64,000 nt of DNA from Streptomyces durocortorensis (lineage in GTDB: Bacteria; Actinomycetota; Actinomycetes; Streptomycetales; Streptomycetaceae): assembly GCF_031760065.1 (NCBI RefSeq), contig NZ_CP134500.1, positions 4,960,001-5,024,000 on the forward strand. Reading direction: 5' to 3'. The notes under the pieces are model-generated. The model saw only the letters and a program-made list of their open reading frames with translations. It made no database searches and was not told the origin of the DNA. Shown here one piece after another: positions 9,884 to 18,392 of the stretch; position 1 is the stretch's first letter; every line of letters starts with the position of its first letter. The translations under genes and the position numbers were made by a program.

Positions 9884-11052
9884 TCGACATAGTCTCTTAT
9901 CTCCGTTCCATGCCCGCACTCCAGCAGCCCGACTGGGAAGGCCACCCCGAGCTCGAAGCGGTCCGCACGGACCTGAGCCGGATGCCCGCCCTCGTGGACG
10001 CCGAGGCGGCGCAGCGGCTGCGCACCCTGCTCATGGAGGCCGCCGCGGGCCGCCTCCAGATCGTCCAGGCAGGTGACTGCGCGGAGGACCCCGCGGAGGC
10101 GACTCCGACGGACGTCCGGCGCAAGGGCGCGCTGCTCGACGTCCTCGCCGGGACGATGCGCCTGGCCTCCGGTCTGCCGGTGCTGCGGGTCGGCCGGATC
10201 GCCGGGCAGTACGCCAAGCCCCGCTCGGCGGCCGTCGAGAAGGTAGACGGGCAGGAACTCCCCGTCTACCGCGGCCACATGGTCAACCGCCCGGAGCCCG
10301 ACGCCGAGCTGCGGCGCCCCGACCCCCGGAACCTGCTGTCCGGGTACCGCTCCGCCAGCGACATCATCCACTTCCTGGGCTGGCGCGGCACCGAGAGCAG
10401 GACGGACCTCGACGTGCCCGTCTGGACGAGCCACGAGACGCTGCTGCTCGACTACGAACTCCCCCTGCTGCGCCGGGAATCGGACGGCTCGCTGCTCCTC
10501 ACCTCCACCCACTGGCCCTGGGTGGGGGAGCGCACCCGGCAGCTCGACGGCCCGCACATCGCGCTGCTCGCCGCCGTCTCCAACCCCGTCGCGGTCAAGG
10601 TGGGACCCACGATGACGCCGGACGAGCTGCTGGCCCTGTGCGACCGGCTCGACGCCCAGCGCCAGCCCGGCCGCCTCACCCTCATCTCGCGGATGGGCGC
10701 GGACCACGCGGCCCGCACCCTTCCCGCGCTGGTCAAGGCGGTTCACGACGCGGGGCACCCCGTCCTGTGGATGTCGGACCCCATGCACGGCAACACGGTC
10801 AGCGGCCCGGACGGGACCAAGACCCGCCTCGTGAAGACCGTGGTCCAGGAGGTCGTGAACTTCCAGGAGGCCGTCACGCAGAACGGCGGGGTGGCCGCCG
10901 GGCTGCACCTGGAGACCACTCCGGAGGCCGTGGTCGAGTGCGTGCGCGACGAAGCCGAGCTCGGGCGGCTGGGTGAGAAGTACCTGAGCTTCTGCGACCC
11001 GCGGCTCAACCCCCAGCAGGCGGTCGAGGTCGTCTCCGCCTGGCGCGGATAG
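9880..11052 (+). CDS. class II (plant-type) DAHP synthase, short PhzC-like form
   Basis: The 390-residue product condenses phosphoenolpyruvate with erythrose 4-phosphate, the entry step of the shikimate pathway. It shows class II hallmarks: the metal-binding Cys in QAGDCAE, the PEP-binding stretch GRIAGQYAKPRS, and SRMGADH. It is shorter than the allosteric class II enzymes of primary metabolism (about 450-460 residues). It resembles the shortened enzymes of phenazine-type clusters, which usually escape aromatic feedback (family knowledge; inferred here). The ATG at 9880 follows GCGAGGGA. It begins a plus-strand run with the isochorismatase and the ADIC synthase. Confidence 0.92.
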   Translation: MIDIVSYLRSMPALQQPDWEGHPELEAVRTDLSRMPALVDAEAAQRLRTLLMEAAAGRLQIVQAGDCAEDPAEATPTDVRRKGALLDVLAGTMRLASGLPVLRVGRIAGQYAKPRSAAVEKVDGQELPVYRGHMVNRPEPDAELRRPDPRNLLSGYRSASDIIHFLGWRGTESRTDLDVPVWTSHETLLLDYELPLLRRESDGSLLLTSTHWPWVGERTRQLDGPHIALLAAVSNPVAVKVGPTMTPDELLALCDRLDAQRQPGRLTLISRMGADHAARTLPALVKAVHDAGHPVLWMSDPMHGNTVSGPDGTKTRLVKTVVQEVVNFQEAVTQNGGVAAGLHLETTPEAVVECVRDEAELGRLGEKYLSFCDPRLNPQQAVEVVSAWRG

Positions 11053-11079
11053 CCCTCCCCGCACCTCCCTCACACATCC

Positions 11080-11116
11080 CGTCACCACTCACCACTCACC
11101 ACTCACCACTCACCAC
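11080..11116. repeat. CACCACT heptamer repeat in the leader of the isochorismatase gene
   Basis: About five tandem copies of a 7-base unit (CACCACT) fill the gap between the DAHP synthase stop and the RBS of the next gene. The track is non-coding and C/A-rich on the plus strand, so it is an unstructured leader. Confidence 0.85.
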
Positions 11117-11135
11117 GGAAAGGACGCGACTTCCC

Positions 11136-11801
11136 GTGCCTCACATACCGCCCGTCGAGCCCTACCCCATGCCGGCGGAAGGGGACCTCCCCGACAACAC
11201 CGTGAGCTGGGCGCCCGACCCGGACCGGGCCGTGCTGCTCCTCCACGACATGCAGGAGTTCTTCCTCAGGCCCTTTCCCCGCACCGGCGAGCCCGGCGGC
11301 GCCCTCGTCTCCAACGCCGCCCTCCTCAGGGACCGCTGCGCCGAGCTGGGCATTCCCGTCGCCTACACCGCCCAGCCCGGCGGCATGACCACGCAGCAGC
11401 GCGGTCTGCTCCGCGACTTCTGGGGGCCGGGGATGAACCCCACCCCGGAGGACCGCAGGATCGTCCCCGGGCTCGAATCCCGGCCGGGCGACTGGGAGTT
11501 CACCAAGTGGCGGTACAGCGCCTTCCACCGGTCCGACCTGCTGGAGCGCATGCGCTTCCACCGGCGCGACCAGCTGATCGTCTGCGGCGTCTACGCGCAC
11601 ATCGGCGTCCTGATGACCGCGGTGGACGCGTACACCCACGACATCCAGCCCTTCCTGGTTGCCGACGCCGTGGCCGACTTCTCGGCCGACGACCACCGCC
11701 TCGCCCTGGACTACGTCGCACGGCGCGCCGGCCGGGTGCTCACGACCAAGACCGCACTCGGTGAGCTCGGCGAACCCGGCGACTCCGGAGCCGGCCGGTG
11801 A
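11136..11801 (+). CDS. isochorismatase, PhzD-type
   Basis: The 221-residue protein starts at GTG 11136, behind GGAAAGGA. It aligns well with remembered PhzD features: LLHDMQ with catalytic Asp38, FTKWRYSAF with Lys124, and GVYAHIG, where other hydrolases of the fold carry a Cys. PhzD hydrolyses 2-amino-2-deoxyisochorismate to trans-2,3-dihydro-3-hydroxyanthranilate (DHHA) and pyruvate. Its stop shares GTGA with a possible upstream start of the ADIC synthase, so the two enzymes are probably co-translated, and they act in series. Confidence 0.93.
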   Translation: MPHIPPVEPYPMPAEGDLPDNTVSWAPDPDRAVLLLHDMQEFFLRPFPRTGEPGGALVSNAALLRDRCAELGIPVAYTAQPGGMTTQQRGLLRDFWGPGMNPTPEDRRIVPGLESRPGDWEFTKWRYSAFHRSDLLERMRFHRRDQLIVCGVYAHIGVLMTAVDAYTHDIQPFLVADAVADFSADDHRLALDYVARRAGRVLTTKTALGELGEPGDSGAGR

Positions 11802-11839
11802 ACGCGCAGTCCGTACCACCTCACCCCACGGGGAAGACC

Positions 11840-13732
11840 ATGGCATCAGTACACGAAACCCCCGACCTCCTGGCGCGGATCCTCGACGGCGGCGCCGACG
11901 ACTTCGCCCTGCTCCACAGGCCGGAGCAGGCCGGGGCCGACACCCTGGAGATCCTCCTCGGCGAGGTGACCGAGGTCGCCGCGCTCAAGGATCTGCCGCT
12001 CGCCGAGGACCCGCCGCCCGGTGCGGGACACGACCTGCTGGTCATGATCCCGTACGGGCAGATCACCGAGCGGGGGTACCAGGCCCGCGCCGACGGCGAG
12101 TCCCTGCTCTCCATGGCCGTACGGGAGCAGGCGACGGTGCCGCTCGGCGCGATGCTGTCCCGGCTCCCGGGCGGGCCGGTCAAGTTCGTCGACGGACGGT
12201 TCGACGTGCCCGACGAGGAGTACGCGGACATCGTGCGCCGCGTGATCGACACCGAGATCGGCACCGGAGAGGGGGCCAACTTCGTCATCAAGCGTTCCTT
12301 CGTCGCCCAACTGCCCGGCTTCTCGCGGCAGGTGGCCCTGGCCGTCTTCCGGCGGCTCATGGAGCGCGAGTCCGGTGCGTACTGGACGTTCCTCGTGCAC
12401 ACGGGCGGGCGTACGTTCGTCGGCGCCACGCCCGAGCGGCACATCAGCGTGCACGGCGGCGTGGCGGTCATGAACCCGATCAGCGGCACCTACCGCTATC
12501 CCGCCGACGGCCCCTCCCTGGACGGCGTCCTGGAGTTCCTCGACGACCGGAAGGAGACCGACGAGCTCTACATGGTCGTCGACGAGGAGCTGAAGATGAT
12601 GGGGCGCGTCTGCCCCTCGGGCGCCCGGCTGGTCGGCCCCTACCTCAAGGAGATGGCACGCCTGGCGCACACCGAGTACTTCATCGAGGGCACGACCGAC
12701 CGGGACGTCCGCGACATCCTCCGCGAGACGCTGTTCGCCCCGACCGTGACCGGCTCCCCGCTGGAGAGCGCGGCCAAGGTGATCCGCCGCTACGAGCCCG
12801 TCGGGCGCGGCTACTACAGCGGGGTCGCCGCCCTCATCGGGCGCGACGCCGCGGGGGGCCGCACCCTCGACTCCTCGATCCTCATCCGTACCGCCGACAT
12901 CGATGCCTCGGGACGGATGAGCATCGGGACGGGCGCGACCCTGGTGCGCCACTCGGACCCCCAGTCCGAGGTGCGCGAGACCCGGGCCAAGGCGGCGGGG
13001 CTGCTCGCGGCGCTCGGTGAACCCGAGCCCCTCCGCTTCGGCGCCCACCCCGCCGTCCGCACGGCGCTCGACCGGCGGAACGAGGGGATCGCCGACTTCT
13101 GGCTGCGCGATCCGGGCGGCCACTCCGGGCAGGAACAGCCCCTGGCGGGGCTGCGGGTCCTGGTGGTGGACGCGGAGGACACCTTCACCGAGATGATCGC
13201 TCACCAGGTGCGCTCCCTCGGGTGCGAGGTCACGGTGCGTCGCTTCGACGAGCCCTACGACGTGGCCGCGCACGACCTGGTGATCCTGGGGCCCGGGCCG
13301 GGCGATCCGCGCGAGACGGACCACCCCAAGATCGCCCATCTGCGAGGCGCCGTCACCGGGCTGCTGGCGGAGCGCCGCCCCTTCCTGGCCGTCTGTCTGA
13401 GCCACCAGGTGCTCAGCACCGTCCTGGGCCTGTCCCTGCACCGCAGGCCGGTCCCCAACCAGGGCGTCCAGCACGAGATCGACTGGTTCGGCGGACGTGC
13501 GCGGGTGGGCTTCTACAACACCTTCGCCGCGCACGCCGAGGAGGACGGGTTCGACCACCCCGAGCACGGGCCGGTGCGGATCAGCCGTGATCCGGAGACC
13601 GGTGAGGTCCACGGTCTGCACGCCCGCGGCTTCGCCTCCATGCAGTTCCACGCCGAGTCCGTGCTGACCCAGAACGGCCCCGGGGTCATCGCCGCGCTCC
13701 TGGAGAGCCTGGCCGCCGCACGCGTCGGCTGA
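11840..13732 (+). CDS. 2-amino-2-deoxyisochorismate synthase (PhzE-type, fused amidotransferase)
   Basis: The product is about 630 residues from the ATG at 11840 (RBS GGGGAAGA). A GTG at 11798 would add 14 residues and overlap the preceding stop. The N-terminal two thirds is a chorismate-utilising domain with FVGATPERH, MNPISGTYRYP and GRGYYSGVA. The C-terminal third is a class I glutamine amidotransferase with nucleophile Cys in AVCLSHQ and the His/Glu pair in QFHAES. This fused layout is that of PhzE and makes ADIC from chorismate and glutamine. Anthranilate synthases are close relatives, but the adjacent PhzD-type enzyme and short DAHP synthase favour ADIC synthase. Confidence 0.9.
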   Translation: MASVHETPDLLARILDGGADDFALLHRPEQAGADTLEILLGEVTEVAALKDLPLAEDPPPGAGHDLLVMIPYGQITERGYQARADGESLLSMAVREQATVPLGAMLSRLPGGPVKFVDGRFDVPDEEYADIVRRVIDTEIGTGEGANFVIKRSFVAQLPGFSRQVALAVFRRLMERESGAYWTFLVHTGGRTFVGATPERHISVHGGVAVMNPISGTYRYPADGPSLDGVLEFLDDRKETDELYMVVDEELKMMGRVCPSGARLVGPYLKEMARLAHTEYFIEGTTDRDVRDILRETLFAPTVTGSPLESAAKVIRRYEPVGRGYYSGVAALIGRDAAGGRTLDSSILIRTADIDASGRMSIGTGATLVRHSDPQSEVRETRAKAAGLLAALGEPEPLRFGAHPAVRTALDRRNEGIADFWLRDPGGHSGQEQPLAGLRVLVVDAEDTFTEMIAHQVRSLGCEVTVRRFDEPYDVAAHDLVILGPGPGDPRETDHPKIAHLRGAVTGLLAERRPFLAVCLSHQVLSTVLGLSLHRRPVPNQGVQHEIDWFGGRARVGFYNTFAAHAEEDGFDHPEHGPVRISRDPETGEVHGLHARGFASMQFHAESVLTQNGPGVIAALLESLAAARVG

Positions 13733-13738
13733 CCGGCC

Positions 13739-13774
13739 GCTCCCGGGCCCGGCGAAACGGCCGGGCCCGGGAGC
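13739..13774. terminator. perfect 15-bp hairpin after the ADIC synthase gene
   Basis: A GC-rich stem with arms 13739-13753 and 13760-13774 and a 6-base loop begins just after the stop. There is no T-run, as is usual in Streptomyces. It could end or attenuate transcription before the carrier-protein gene, or stabilise the upstream mRNA. Confidence 0.6.
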
Positions 13775-13825
13775 CGCCGCACTCCCGCACGGATACACGG
13801 ACAGACGGATACTTGGAGCCCACGC

Positions 13826-14521
13826 ATGTCCTTTCAAGACCAGACTCTCGCCTCGGCGACCTCCGACGCGGCACCGGCCGCGGTGGTCGCCGAGCTCATA
13901 TCGCTGCTCGCCGACGTGCTGAAGGTGCGGCCCGAGCAGCTCGATCCCGGGCTGACGTTCCGGTCGATGGGCATCGGGTCCGTAGCGACCCTCCAGTTCG
14001 TCTCCGTGGTCAACGCCCATTACGGAACGGGCCTCAAGCCCACAGCCCTGTTCGCCCACCCCACGCTGCTGGCGTTCGCCGGGCAGGTGGCACGCGAGGC
14101 CGGTGTCGTGGAGGAACGGGAGACGGCGCCCCCGGAGCCCGCCACGTCTGTCACGCCCGACGCCACGCAGGACATCCTCGGCTTTCTGCGCGAGCGTCTG
14201 GCGGGGATACTGGGCTGCGAGCCGGCGGCCCTGGACCCCTCGGCCCCCTTCAACCTGCTGGGCGTCGACTCCATCCGCGGGGCGAAGTTCGTCGCCGCCA
14301 TCAACGACGCGTATCGCATGAACGAGCCCGCCGTCACCCTGCTCGACCGCCCCGGGCTCGCCGCGATGGCCGCTCATATCGCGCGCGTAGCCAAGGCGGA
14401 GGGGCCGCCCGCCGCCGACGGCCCGGCGGCCGACGAAGAACTGGGCGCGCTCCTCGACGCGGTGCGCGCGGACCGGCTTTCGGTGGACGAGGCGCTCACG
14501 CGGCTGCCTCACCAGGCGTGA
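13826..14521 (+). CDS. tandem acyl/aryl carrier protein (two PP-binding domains)
   Basis: A 231-residue protein with two phosphopantetheine-binding domains. The first has Ser52 in GIGSVATL, with Gly instead of the usual Asp before the Ser. The second has the canonical GVDSI with Ser149. An acidic and Ala/Pro-rich linker joins them. After the second domain an amphipathic segment (AVRADRLSVDEALTRL) ends the protein and resembles the N-terminus of the PPTase encoded next. Carrier proteins hold substrates as thioesters. A stand-alone double carrier near a CAR and an AMP-ligase may hold 3-hydroxyanthranilate or a derivative; that is inference. Confidence 0.88.
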   Translation: MSFQDQTLASATSDAAPAAVVAELISLLADVLKVRPEQLDPGLTFRSMGIGSVATLQFVSVVNAHYGTGLKPTALFAHPTLLAFAGQVAREAGVVEERETAPPEPATSVTPDATQDILGFLRERLAGILGCEPAALDPSAPFNLLGVDSIRGAKFVAAINDAYRMNEPAVTLLDRPGLAAMAAHIARVAKAEGPPAADGPAADEELGALLDAVRADRLSVDEALTRLPHQA

Positions 14522-14534
14522 ACGGGCGACAACG

Positions 14535-15560
14535 ATGGACGAACGCGAAATACTCACCCGGTTCAAGGCCGGCCTCCTGGAGCGCGAGCAGGCCGTGTGG
14601 CTCCTCGCGGAACGGCGGAGGGCACCCGGACGCGGAACGGACGGCGGCTTCCCGCCCCTGGCCCCGGCGCCCGCCTCCCCGGCCCCGGTATCCGCCTCCC
14701 CGGCCCCGGCGTCCGGTGCGGCGGCGGCTCCGGTGTCCGGTGCGGCGGCTCCGGTGTTCCTGCCGCTGCCCGGCGGGGCCCATGAGCCCATCAAGCTCTG
14801 GTACTGCTCCAACGACGAGCTCGACTCCGCACTCGCCGTCACCCTGGCCCGGCACTGGCTCGACGAGGAGGAGCAGGAGACCGCGAGCCGCTTTCTGTTC
14901 GAACACGACCGGCGGCAGTATCTGGTCGCCCACGCCCTCGTTCGGCGCGTACTCGCGCTGGAGAGCGGCCTGCCCGAGGCGGAAGCCGTGATCTGGCGGT
15001 CCGCACGGGGGCGGCCGTTCCTGGAGCGGCCCCCCGTCGGACTGCCGCGCGGCGGACAGGAGCTGGACTTCAACCTGTCCCATGCCGAGGGCCACAACCT
15101 GCTCGGCGTGGTGCGCAGCCACCGGATCGGGGTGGACGTGGAGCGCGTCGACCGCGGTGAGCAGGGGCTCGACGCGATCATCGAGACCTTCGCGCAGGAC
15201 GAACGGGACTGGGTGGCGCGGGCCGCGCCGGGCCGTACCCGGGACTGCCGGACCCTGCGGCTGTGGACGCTGAAGGAGGCGTACTCCAAGGCGCGCGGGC
15301 TGGGCCTCGGGCTCCCCTTCGACAGCTTCTCCTTCACCCTGCACGAGGAGCGCGGGGTCCTTGCGTTCAGGCCGCCCGAGTCCGAAGCGGCCCTGCCGTG
15401 GCGGTTCCTGGAGCTCGAACCCGAGCCCGGTGTGCTGGCGGCCGTGGCACTCCTCGCCGACGCCGACGTACCCTCCGTCCTCCAGTTGCACCGCGGCTTC
15501 CCCTGGAGCCGGAAGGCGCCGGAGCTGCTGGGGCTGCCGGAGCCGGTCGCCGGCCGCTGA
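14535..15560 (+). CDS. Sfp-type 4'-phosphopantetheinyl transferase with N-terminal extension
   Basis: The 341-residue enzyme moves phosphopantetheine from CoA to carrier-protein serines. The Mg-binding motif IGVDVERVD and the signature WTLKEAYSKARGLG identify the two-fold Sfp type. Typical enzymes have 220-260 residues. The extra ~85 N-terminal residues are a short helix (ILTRFKAGLLEREQAVWLL) plus a Pro/Ala/Ser-rich tether (about residues 40-75) from repetitive DNA. It lies 13 bases downstream of the tandem carrier gene. Likely targets are that protein and the CAR. Confidence 0.92.
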   Translation: MDEREILTRFKAGLLEREQAVWLLAERRRAPGRGTDGGFPPLAPAPASPAPVSASPAPASGAAAAPVSGAAAPVFLPLPGGAHEPIKLWYCSNDELDSALAVTLARHWLDEEEQETASRFLFEHDRRQYLVAHALVRRVLALESGLPEAEAVIWRSARGRPFLERPPVGLPRGGQELDFNLSHAEGHNLLGVVRSHRIGVDVERVDRGEQGLDAIIETFAQDERDWVARAAPGRTRDCRTLRLWTLKEAYSKARGLGLGLPFDSFSFTLHEERGVLAFRPPESEAALPWRFLELEPEPGVLAAVALLADADVPSVLQLHRGFPWSRKAPELLGLPEPVAGR

Positions 15561-15561
15561 C

Positions 15562-15585
15562 GCGGCCCGGGCGGTGGCGGGCCGC
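15562..15585. terminator. hairpin between convergent PPTase and receptor genes
   Basis: Arms 15562-15569 and 15578-15585 form an 8-bp GC stem with an 8-base loop in the 50-base gap between converging genes. It could act in both directions. The stem is short. Confidence 0.5.
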
Positions 15586-15610
15586 ACGGGGAACTGAACG
15601 GCCGGCCGGC

Positions 15611-16234
15611 TCAGGACTTGTCGCCGCGCCGCGGGCTGAGATCGATACGGGGCAGGGTCCCGGGCGTGGCGATCCCCGGGAGCAGCAGCCGCCACATCTC
15701 GACCGTGCGCTCCGGCAGGTCCTTCCGGCCGTTCACCAGCTGCGCGTACAGCTGGACGCCGGTGCACGCGCTGACGACGAACTCGGCCACCCACCTCGGG
15801 TCGACCCCCGGCAGCAGCTCCCCGCTGTCCCGGGCGTCGCACAGGCACTGCTCCATGACGTCCCGCCACTGGAGGTAGGGCGAGATGTCGTTGACGCCGA
15901 AGCTGCCCTGCTCCACCGAGAGCCGTACACCGGCGCGCAGCAGCGGGTCCTTCAGGAGCTGGTGCGACCACACCCGGGTGATGTCCACGATGCGTTGCAG
16001 GCCCTGGGTGTCGACGTGCGGCTCGATGCTCTCGGGCTGCGCCATCATGACCGCCCTCGCGATGCCTTCCTTCGACTCGAAGTGGAAGTACAGCGCCCCC
16101 ACCGTCAGCCCGGCCCGCTTCGCGATCTTGTTGAGCCCCGTCCCCGCGTACCCGGCCGCGTCGAACTCCTCCGCCGCGGCGCGCAACAGCAATTCACGTG
16201 TGCGCAGCGCACGGTCCTGCATCTGACGTTCCAT
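15611..16234 (-). CDS. TetR-family gamma-butyrolactone receptor (ArpA-like)
   Basis: A 207-residue repressor. The helix-turn-helix covers about residues 30-60 (TGLNKIAKRAGLTVGALYFHF, partial). The ligand domain carries ArpA-family features such as VRLSVEQGS and VEMWRLLLPGI. ArpA-type receptors bind AT-rich operators and leave DNA when a gamma-butyrolactone or butenolide binds. It is divergent from an afsA homologue across a 155-base gap containing one such AT-rich site, the usual receptor/synthase arrangement. It probably represses itself and the afsA gene. Confidence 0.9.
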   Translation of the reverse strand: MERQMQDRALRTRELLLRAAAEEFDAAGYAGTGLNKIAKRAGLTVGALYFHFESKEGIARAVMMAQPESIEPHVDTQGLQRIVDITRVWSHQLLKDPLLRAGVRLSVEQGSFGVNDISPYLQWRDVMEQCLCDARDSGELLPGVDPRWVAEFVVSACTGVQLYAQLVNGRKDLPERTVEMWRLLLPGIATPGTLPRIDLSPRRGDKS

Positions 16235-16266
16235 GTTCGGGCTCCGTTCGCCGGTAAAGTCTGGAC

Positions 16267-16294
16267 AAAAAAAAGAATCATCCTTATTTTATCT
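16267..16294. promoter_or_regulatory. AT-rich operator-like element A (receptor/afsA intergenic)
   Basis: An AT-rich island in very GC-rich DNA. Read on the minus strand, the core AATAAGGATGATTCTTTTTT lines up with operator C at 19145 (AATAAGAATGATGGTTATG). I take it as a candidate autoregulatory element (ARE) for the ArpA-like receptor. Confidence 0.6.
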
Positions 16295-16389
16295 CTCGGG
16301 GCCCCGGTCGTCCAGGCAGGTGCGCCCCGTACCAACCGTGCGCTTTGTGCCCATACCTCTCATGCCTCTCTACCCGGGGGAGTATCCGT

Positions 16390-17373
16390 ATGCCAAGCAC
16401 CGCCACCGTCACCCTTGCCCCGCCCGTCGCGTTCGTCGCGGGGGAGCTCGTTCACAAGGCCCGCCCCGGATCGGTGCTGCTCACCGGTCTGCGGCCCGAC
16501 GGAAGTGACGGGTTCGTGGTCTCGGCCCACTGGCCCGAGGTGCACGAGTACTACGCGGCCAGGGGGGCCGCGCTCGACCTGCTCCTCCTCACCGAGACGG
16601 TGCGCCAGTCCTTTCCCCTGCTGTGCCACAGCGCCTACGACGTCCCCCTCGGGCATCACCTGCTGTGGGACGACTTCGGTTATGAGCTGACCCCGGCGGC
16701 CCTGGCCCCGGGCGACCGGAGCGGACCCGTCGAACTCCACGTCACCTGCCTGGAGTCGACCCGTCGCGGCAGCCGGGCGGCAGCGCTCACCCTGCTCATA
16801 TCCGTGGTCCGGGGCGGGCGGCCGCTCGCCGAGTGCACCACGCGCCTGACCGTGCAGTCCCCGGCCGTCTACCGGCGACTGCGGGCGGGCCGCGGCACCC
16901 CCGAAGCCGTCACCGCCCTGCCCGCCGCCCCCATCGCGCCGATCGCGCCGTCGGTCCTGGGGCGCACCCGGCTGCGCGATGTCGTCCTCAGCCCCGCGGT
17001 GGGCCTCGGCCGGTGGCGGCTGAGGGTGGACACCACGCACCCCCTCTTCTTCGACCACCCCCTCGACCACGCCCCGGGCCTGCTCCTCCTGGAGGCCGCC
17101 CGCCAGGCCGCCCTGATGCTCCCCTCCGACCACCCCCAGTCCGTGACGGGCATGGAGACCTCCTTCCACCGCTACGTCGAGCTCGACGCTCCGTGCCGGA
17201 TCGAGGCGCGCCCGCTGGACCCGGCCCCGGAGGGCCACCGGCGTACGGTCGTCTCGCTGTGGCAGGACGGGGTCGAGTGCTTCACCGCCACGGTGCGGCT
17301 CGCCCGGAAGGCGGGTCCCGGGCCCGCCGCCCTGGTGCGGGCGGGCGGGGACGTCATTCCGTTCCCCCGGTAG
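16390..17373 (+). CDS. AfsA-family butyrolactone/butenolide biosynthesis protein
   Basis: 327 residues from the ATG at 16390 (upstream GGGGGAG); an ATG at 16345 has no RBS. It contains the two hot-dog-like repeats typical of AfsA. The first is around residues 20-160 (ELVHKARPGSVLLTG, LLLLTETVRQS) and the second around 190-310 (THPLFFDHPLDHAPGLLLLEAARQ, partial). AfsA joins a beta-ketoacyl group to dihydroxyacetone phosphate, the committed step of gamma-butyrolactone hormone synthesis. With the divergent receptor it suggests a hormone-controlled cluster. Confidence 0.92.
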   Translation: MPSTATVTLAPPVAFVAGELVHKARPGSVLLTGLRPDGSDGFVVSAHWPEVHEYYAARGAALDLLLLTETVRQSFPLLCHSAYDVPLGHHLLWDDFGYELTPAALAPGDRSGPVELHVTCLESTRRGSRAAALTLLISVVRGGRPLAECTTRLTVQSPAVYRRLRAGRGTPEAVTALPAAPIAPIAPSVLGRTRLRDVVLSPAVGLGRWRLRVDTTHPLFFDHPLDHAPGLLLLEAARQAALMLPSDHPQSVTGMETSFHRYVELDAPCRIEARPLDPAPEGHRRTVVSLWQDGVECFTATVRLARKAGPGPAALVRAGGDVIPFPR

Positions 17374-17452
17374 AGCGCTGTTCCCCGGTGGGGGTTCGCG
17401 TGTTCGCGTGAACGCCCTGGCGGGGCCGCCCGCATCCCGCCCTTATCGATAC

Positions 17453-17495
17453 GGCAGCGGCGGCCCGCCCCTTCCCGGGGCGGGCCGCCGCTGCC
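17453..17495. terminator. perfect 19-bp hairpin between convergent afsA-like and SDR genes
   Basis: Arms 17453-17471 and 17477-17495 pair perfectly around a TTCCC loop. The genes on either side converge on it, so it is a likely bidirectional terminator. Confidence 0.85.
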
Positions 17496-17516
17496 GTGGT
17501 GTGAACCCGCCGGGCG

Positions 17517-18290
17517 TCAGGCGGCGGTCCAGCCGCCGTCCACCGGCATCGCGACGCCCGTGACGAACGAGGCCTGATCGCTGCAGAGCCAGGCGGCGTT
17601 GCGCGCGATCTCCTCCGGTTCGGCCATCCGTTTCTGGATGGAGCGCCCGACGAAGTCCTCCTCCAACGAGGGTGTGTCCTTCAGTACCTGGTCCATCATC
17701 TCGGTGCGCGTGCTGCCCACCACCAGGGCGTTCACGCGGACCCCCCGCCGGCCGTACTCGGCCGCGGCCGCCCGGGTCAGCCCCAGGACCGCGTGCTTGG
17801 CCGCCACATAGGCGGAGGACGCGCCCGTGGCCTGCACGCCCGCCACGCTGGAGGTGTTCACGATCGACGCCGGGCGGCCGGAGCCGAGCATCGCGGGGAT
17901 CTGGTGGCGCATGCAGTTCCACACGCCCCTGACGTTCACGGCCATGATCTGTTCAAAGACCGAGCCGTCCGTCTCGTGCAGCAAGCTGCCGGACGTCGCG
18001 TAGCCGGCGTTGTTGAAGGCGCCGTCCAGCCGGCCGAAGCGCGCCACCGCCTCGGTGACGACCCGTTCGACCTCGCCCTCCCGGGTCACGTCCCCCGCGG
18101 CGACCATCGCGCGCCCCCCGCCCGCGGCTATCCGGTCGGCGAGCTCGCGCAGCCGGTCCTCGCGCCGCGCCATGAGCACCACGGTCGCGCCCTCGTCGGC
18201 GAACACGCGCCCCGCCGCCGCCCCGATCCCGCTGGATGCCCCCGTGATCATCATGACTCTGTCCCGCAGCAAGCCTGTGTCCCTAGTCAT
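17517..18290 (-). CDS. short-chain dehydrogenase/reductase, candidate DHHA dehydrogenase
   Basis: The 257-residue SDR starts at the ATG complementary to 18288-18290, behind GGGGAGTGGGGAA; an upstream ATG would add 14 residues. It has the cofactor loop TGASSGIG (17-24), NNAG (93-96), catalytic Ser at 147/148, Tyr161 and Lys165 (YVAAK), and a C-terminal VDGGW. In 3-hydroxyanthranilate pathways an SDR oxidises DHHA to the aromatic acid with NAD. No other enzyme here fits that step, so I assign it by context. An AT-rich operator-like site lies about 75 bases upstream. Confidence 0.8.
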   Translation of the reverse strand: MTRDTGLLRDRVMMITGASSGIGAAAGRVFADEGATVVLMARREDRLRELADRIAAGGGRAMVAAGDVTREGEVERVVTEAVARFGRLDGAFNNAGYATSGSLLHETDGSVFEQIMAVNVRGVWNCMRHQIPAMLGSGRPASIVNTSSVAGVQATGASSAYVAAKHAVLGLTRAAAAEYGRRGVRVNALVVGSTRTEMMDQVLKDTPSLEEDFVGRSIQKRMAEPEEIARNAAWLCSDQASFVTGVAMPVDGGWTAA

Positions 18291-18364
18291 GCCGAGTTCC
18301 CCACTCCCCATGGACTGCTTCTGACCCCCCAAGGGCCGCCCTCGCGGGCGGCCCCCTGGACAGG

Positions 18365-18392
18365 AAAAGAATAATGGTTCTTATGTATTTTT
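18365..18392. promoter_or_regulatory. AT-rich operator-like element B (upstream of SDR)
   Basis: The core AAGAATAATGGTTCTTATG contains the inverted repeat AAGAA/TTCTT. It overlaps the stop codon of the TetR gene at 18381 and precedes the SDR gene, so it may control the SDR promoter. Confidence 0.6.

Noticed and set aside
11846..15337. Very long minus-strand reading frames (also at 1587-4052, 22033-24147 and 26477-29248)
   Set aside because: They are antisense shadows of strongly GC3-biased real genes, with Arg/Gly/Pro-rich low-information translations and no recognisable domains.
9880..18290. Phenazine biosynthesis cluster
   Set aside because: PhzC-, PhzD- and PhzE-like enzymes are present, but PhzF, PhzA/B and PhzG are not seen anywhere in the window, and an SDR suited to making 3-hydroxyanthranilate is.
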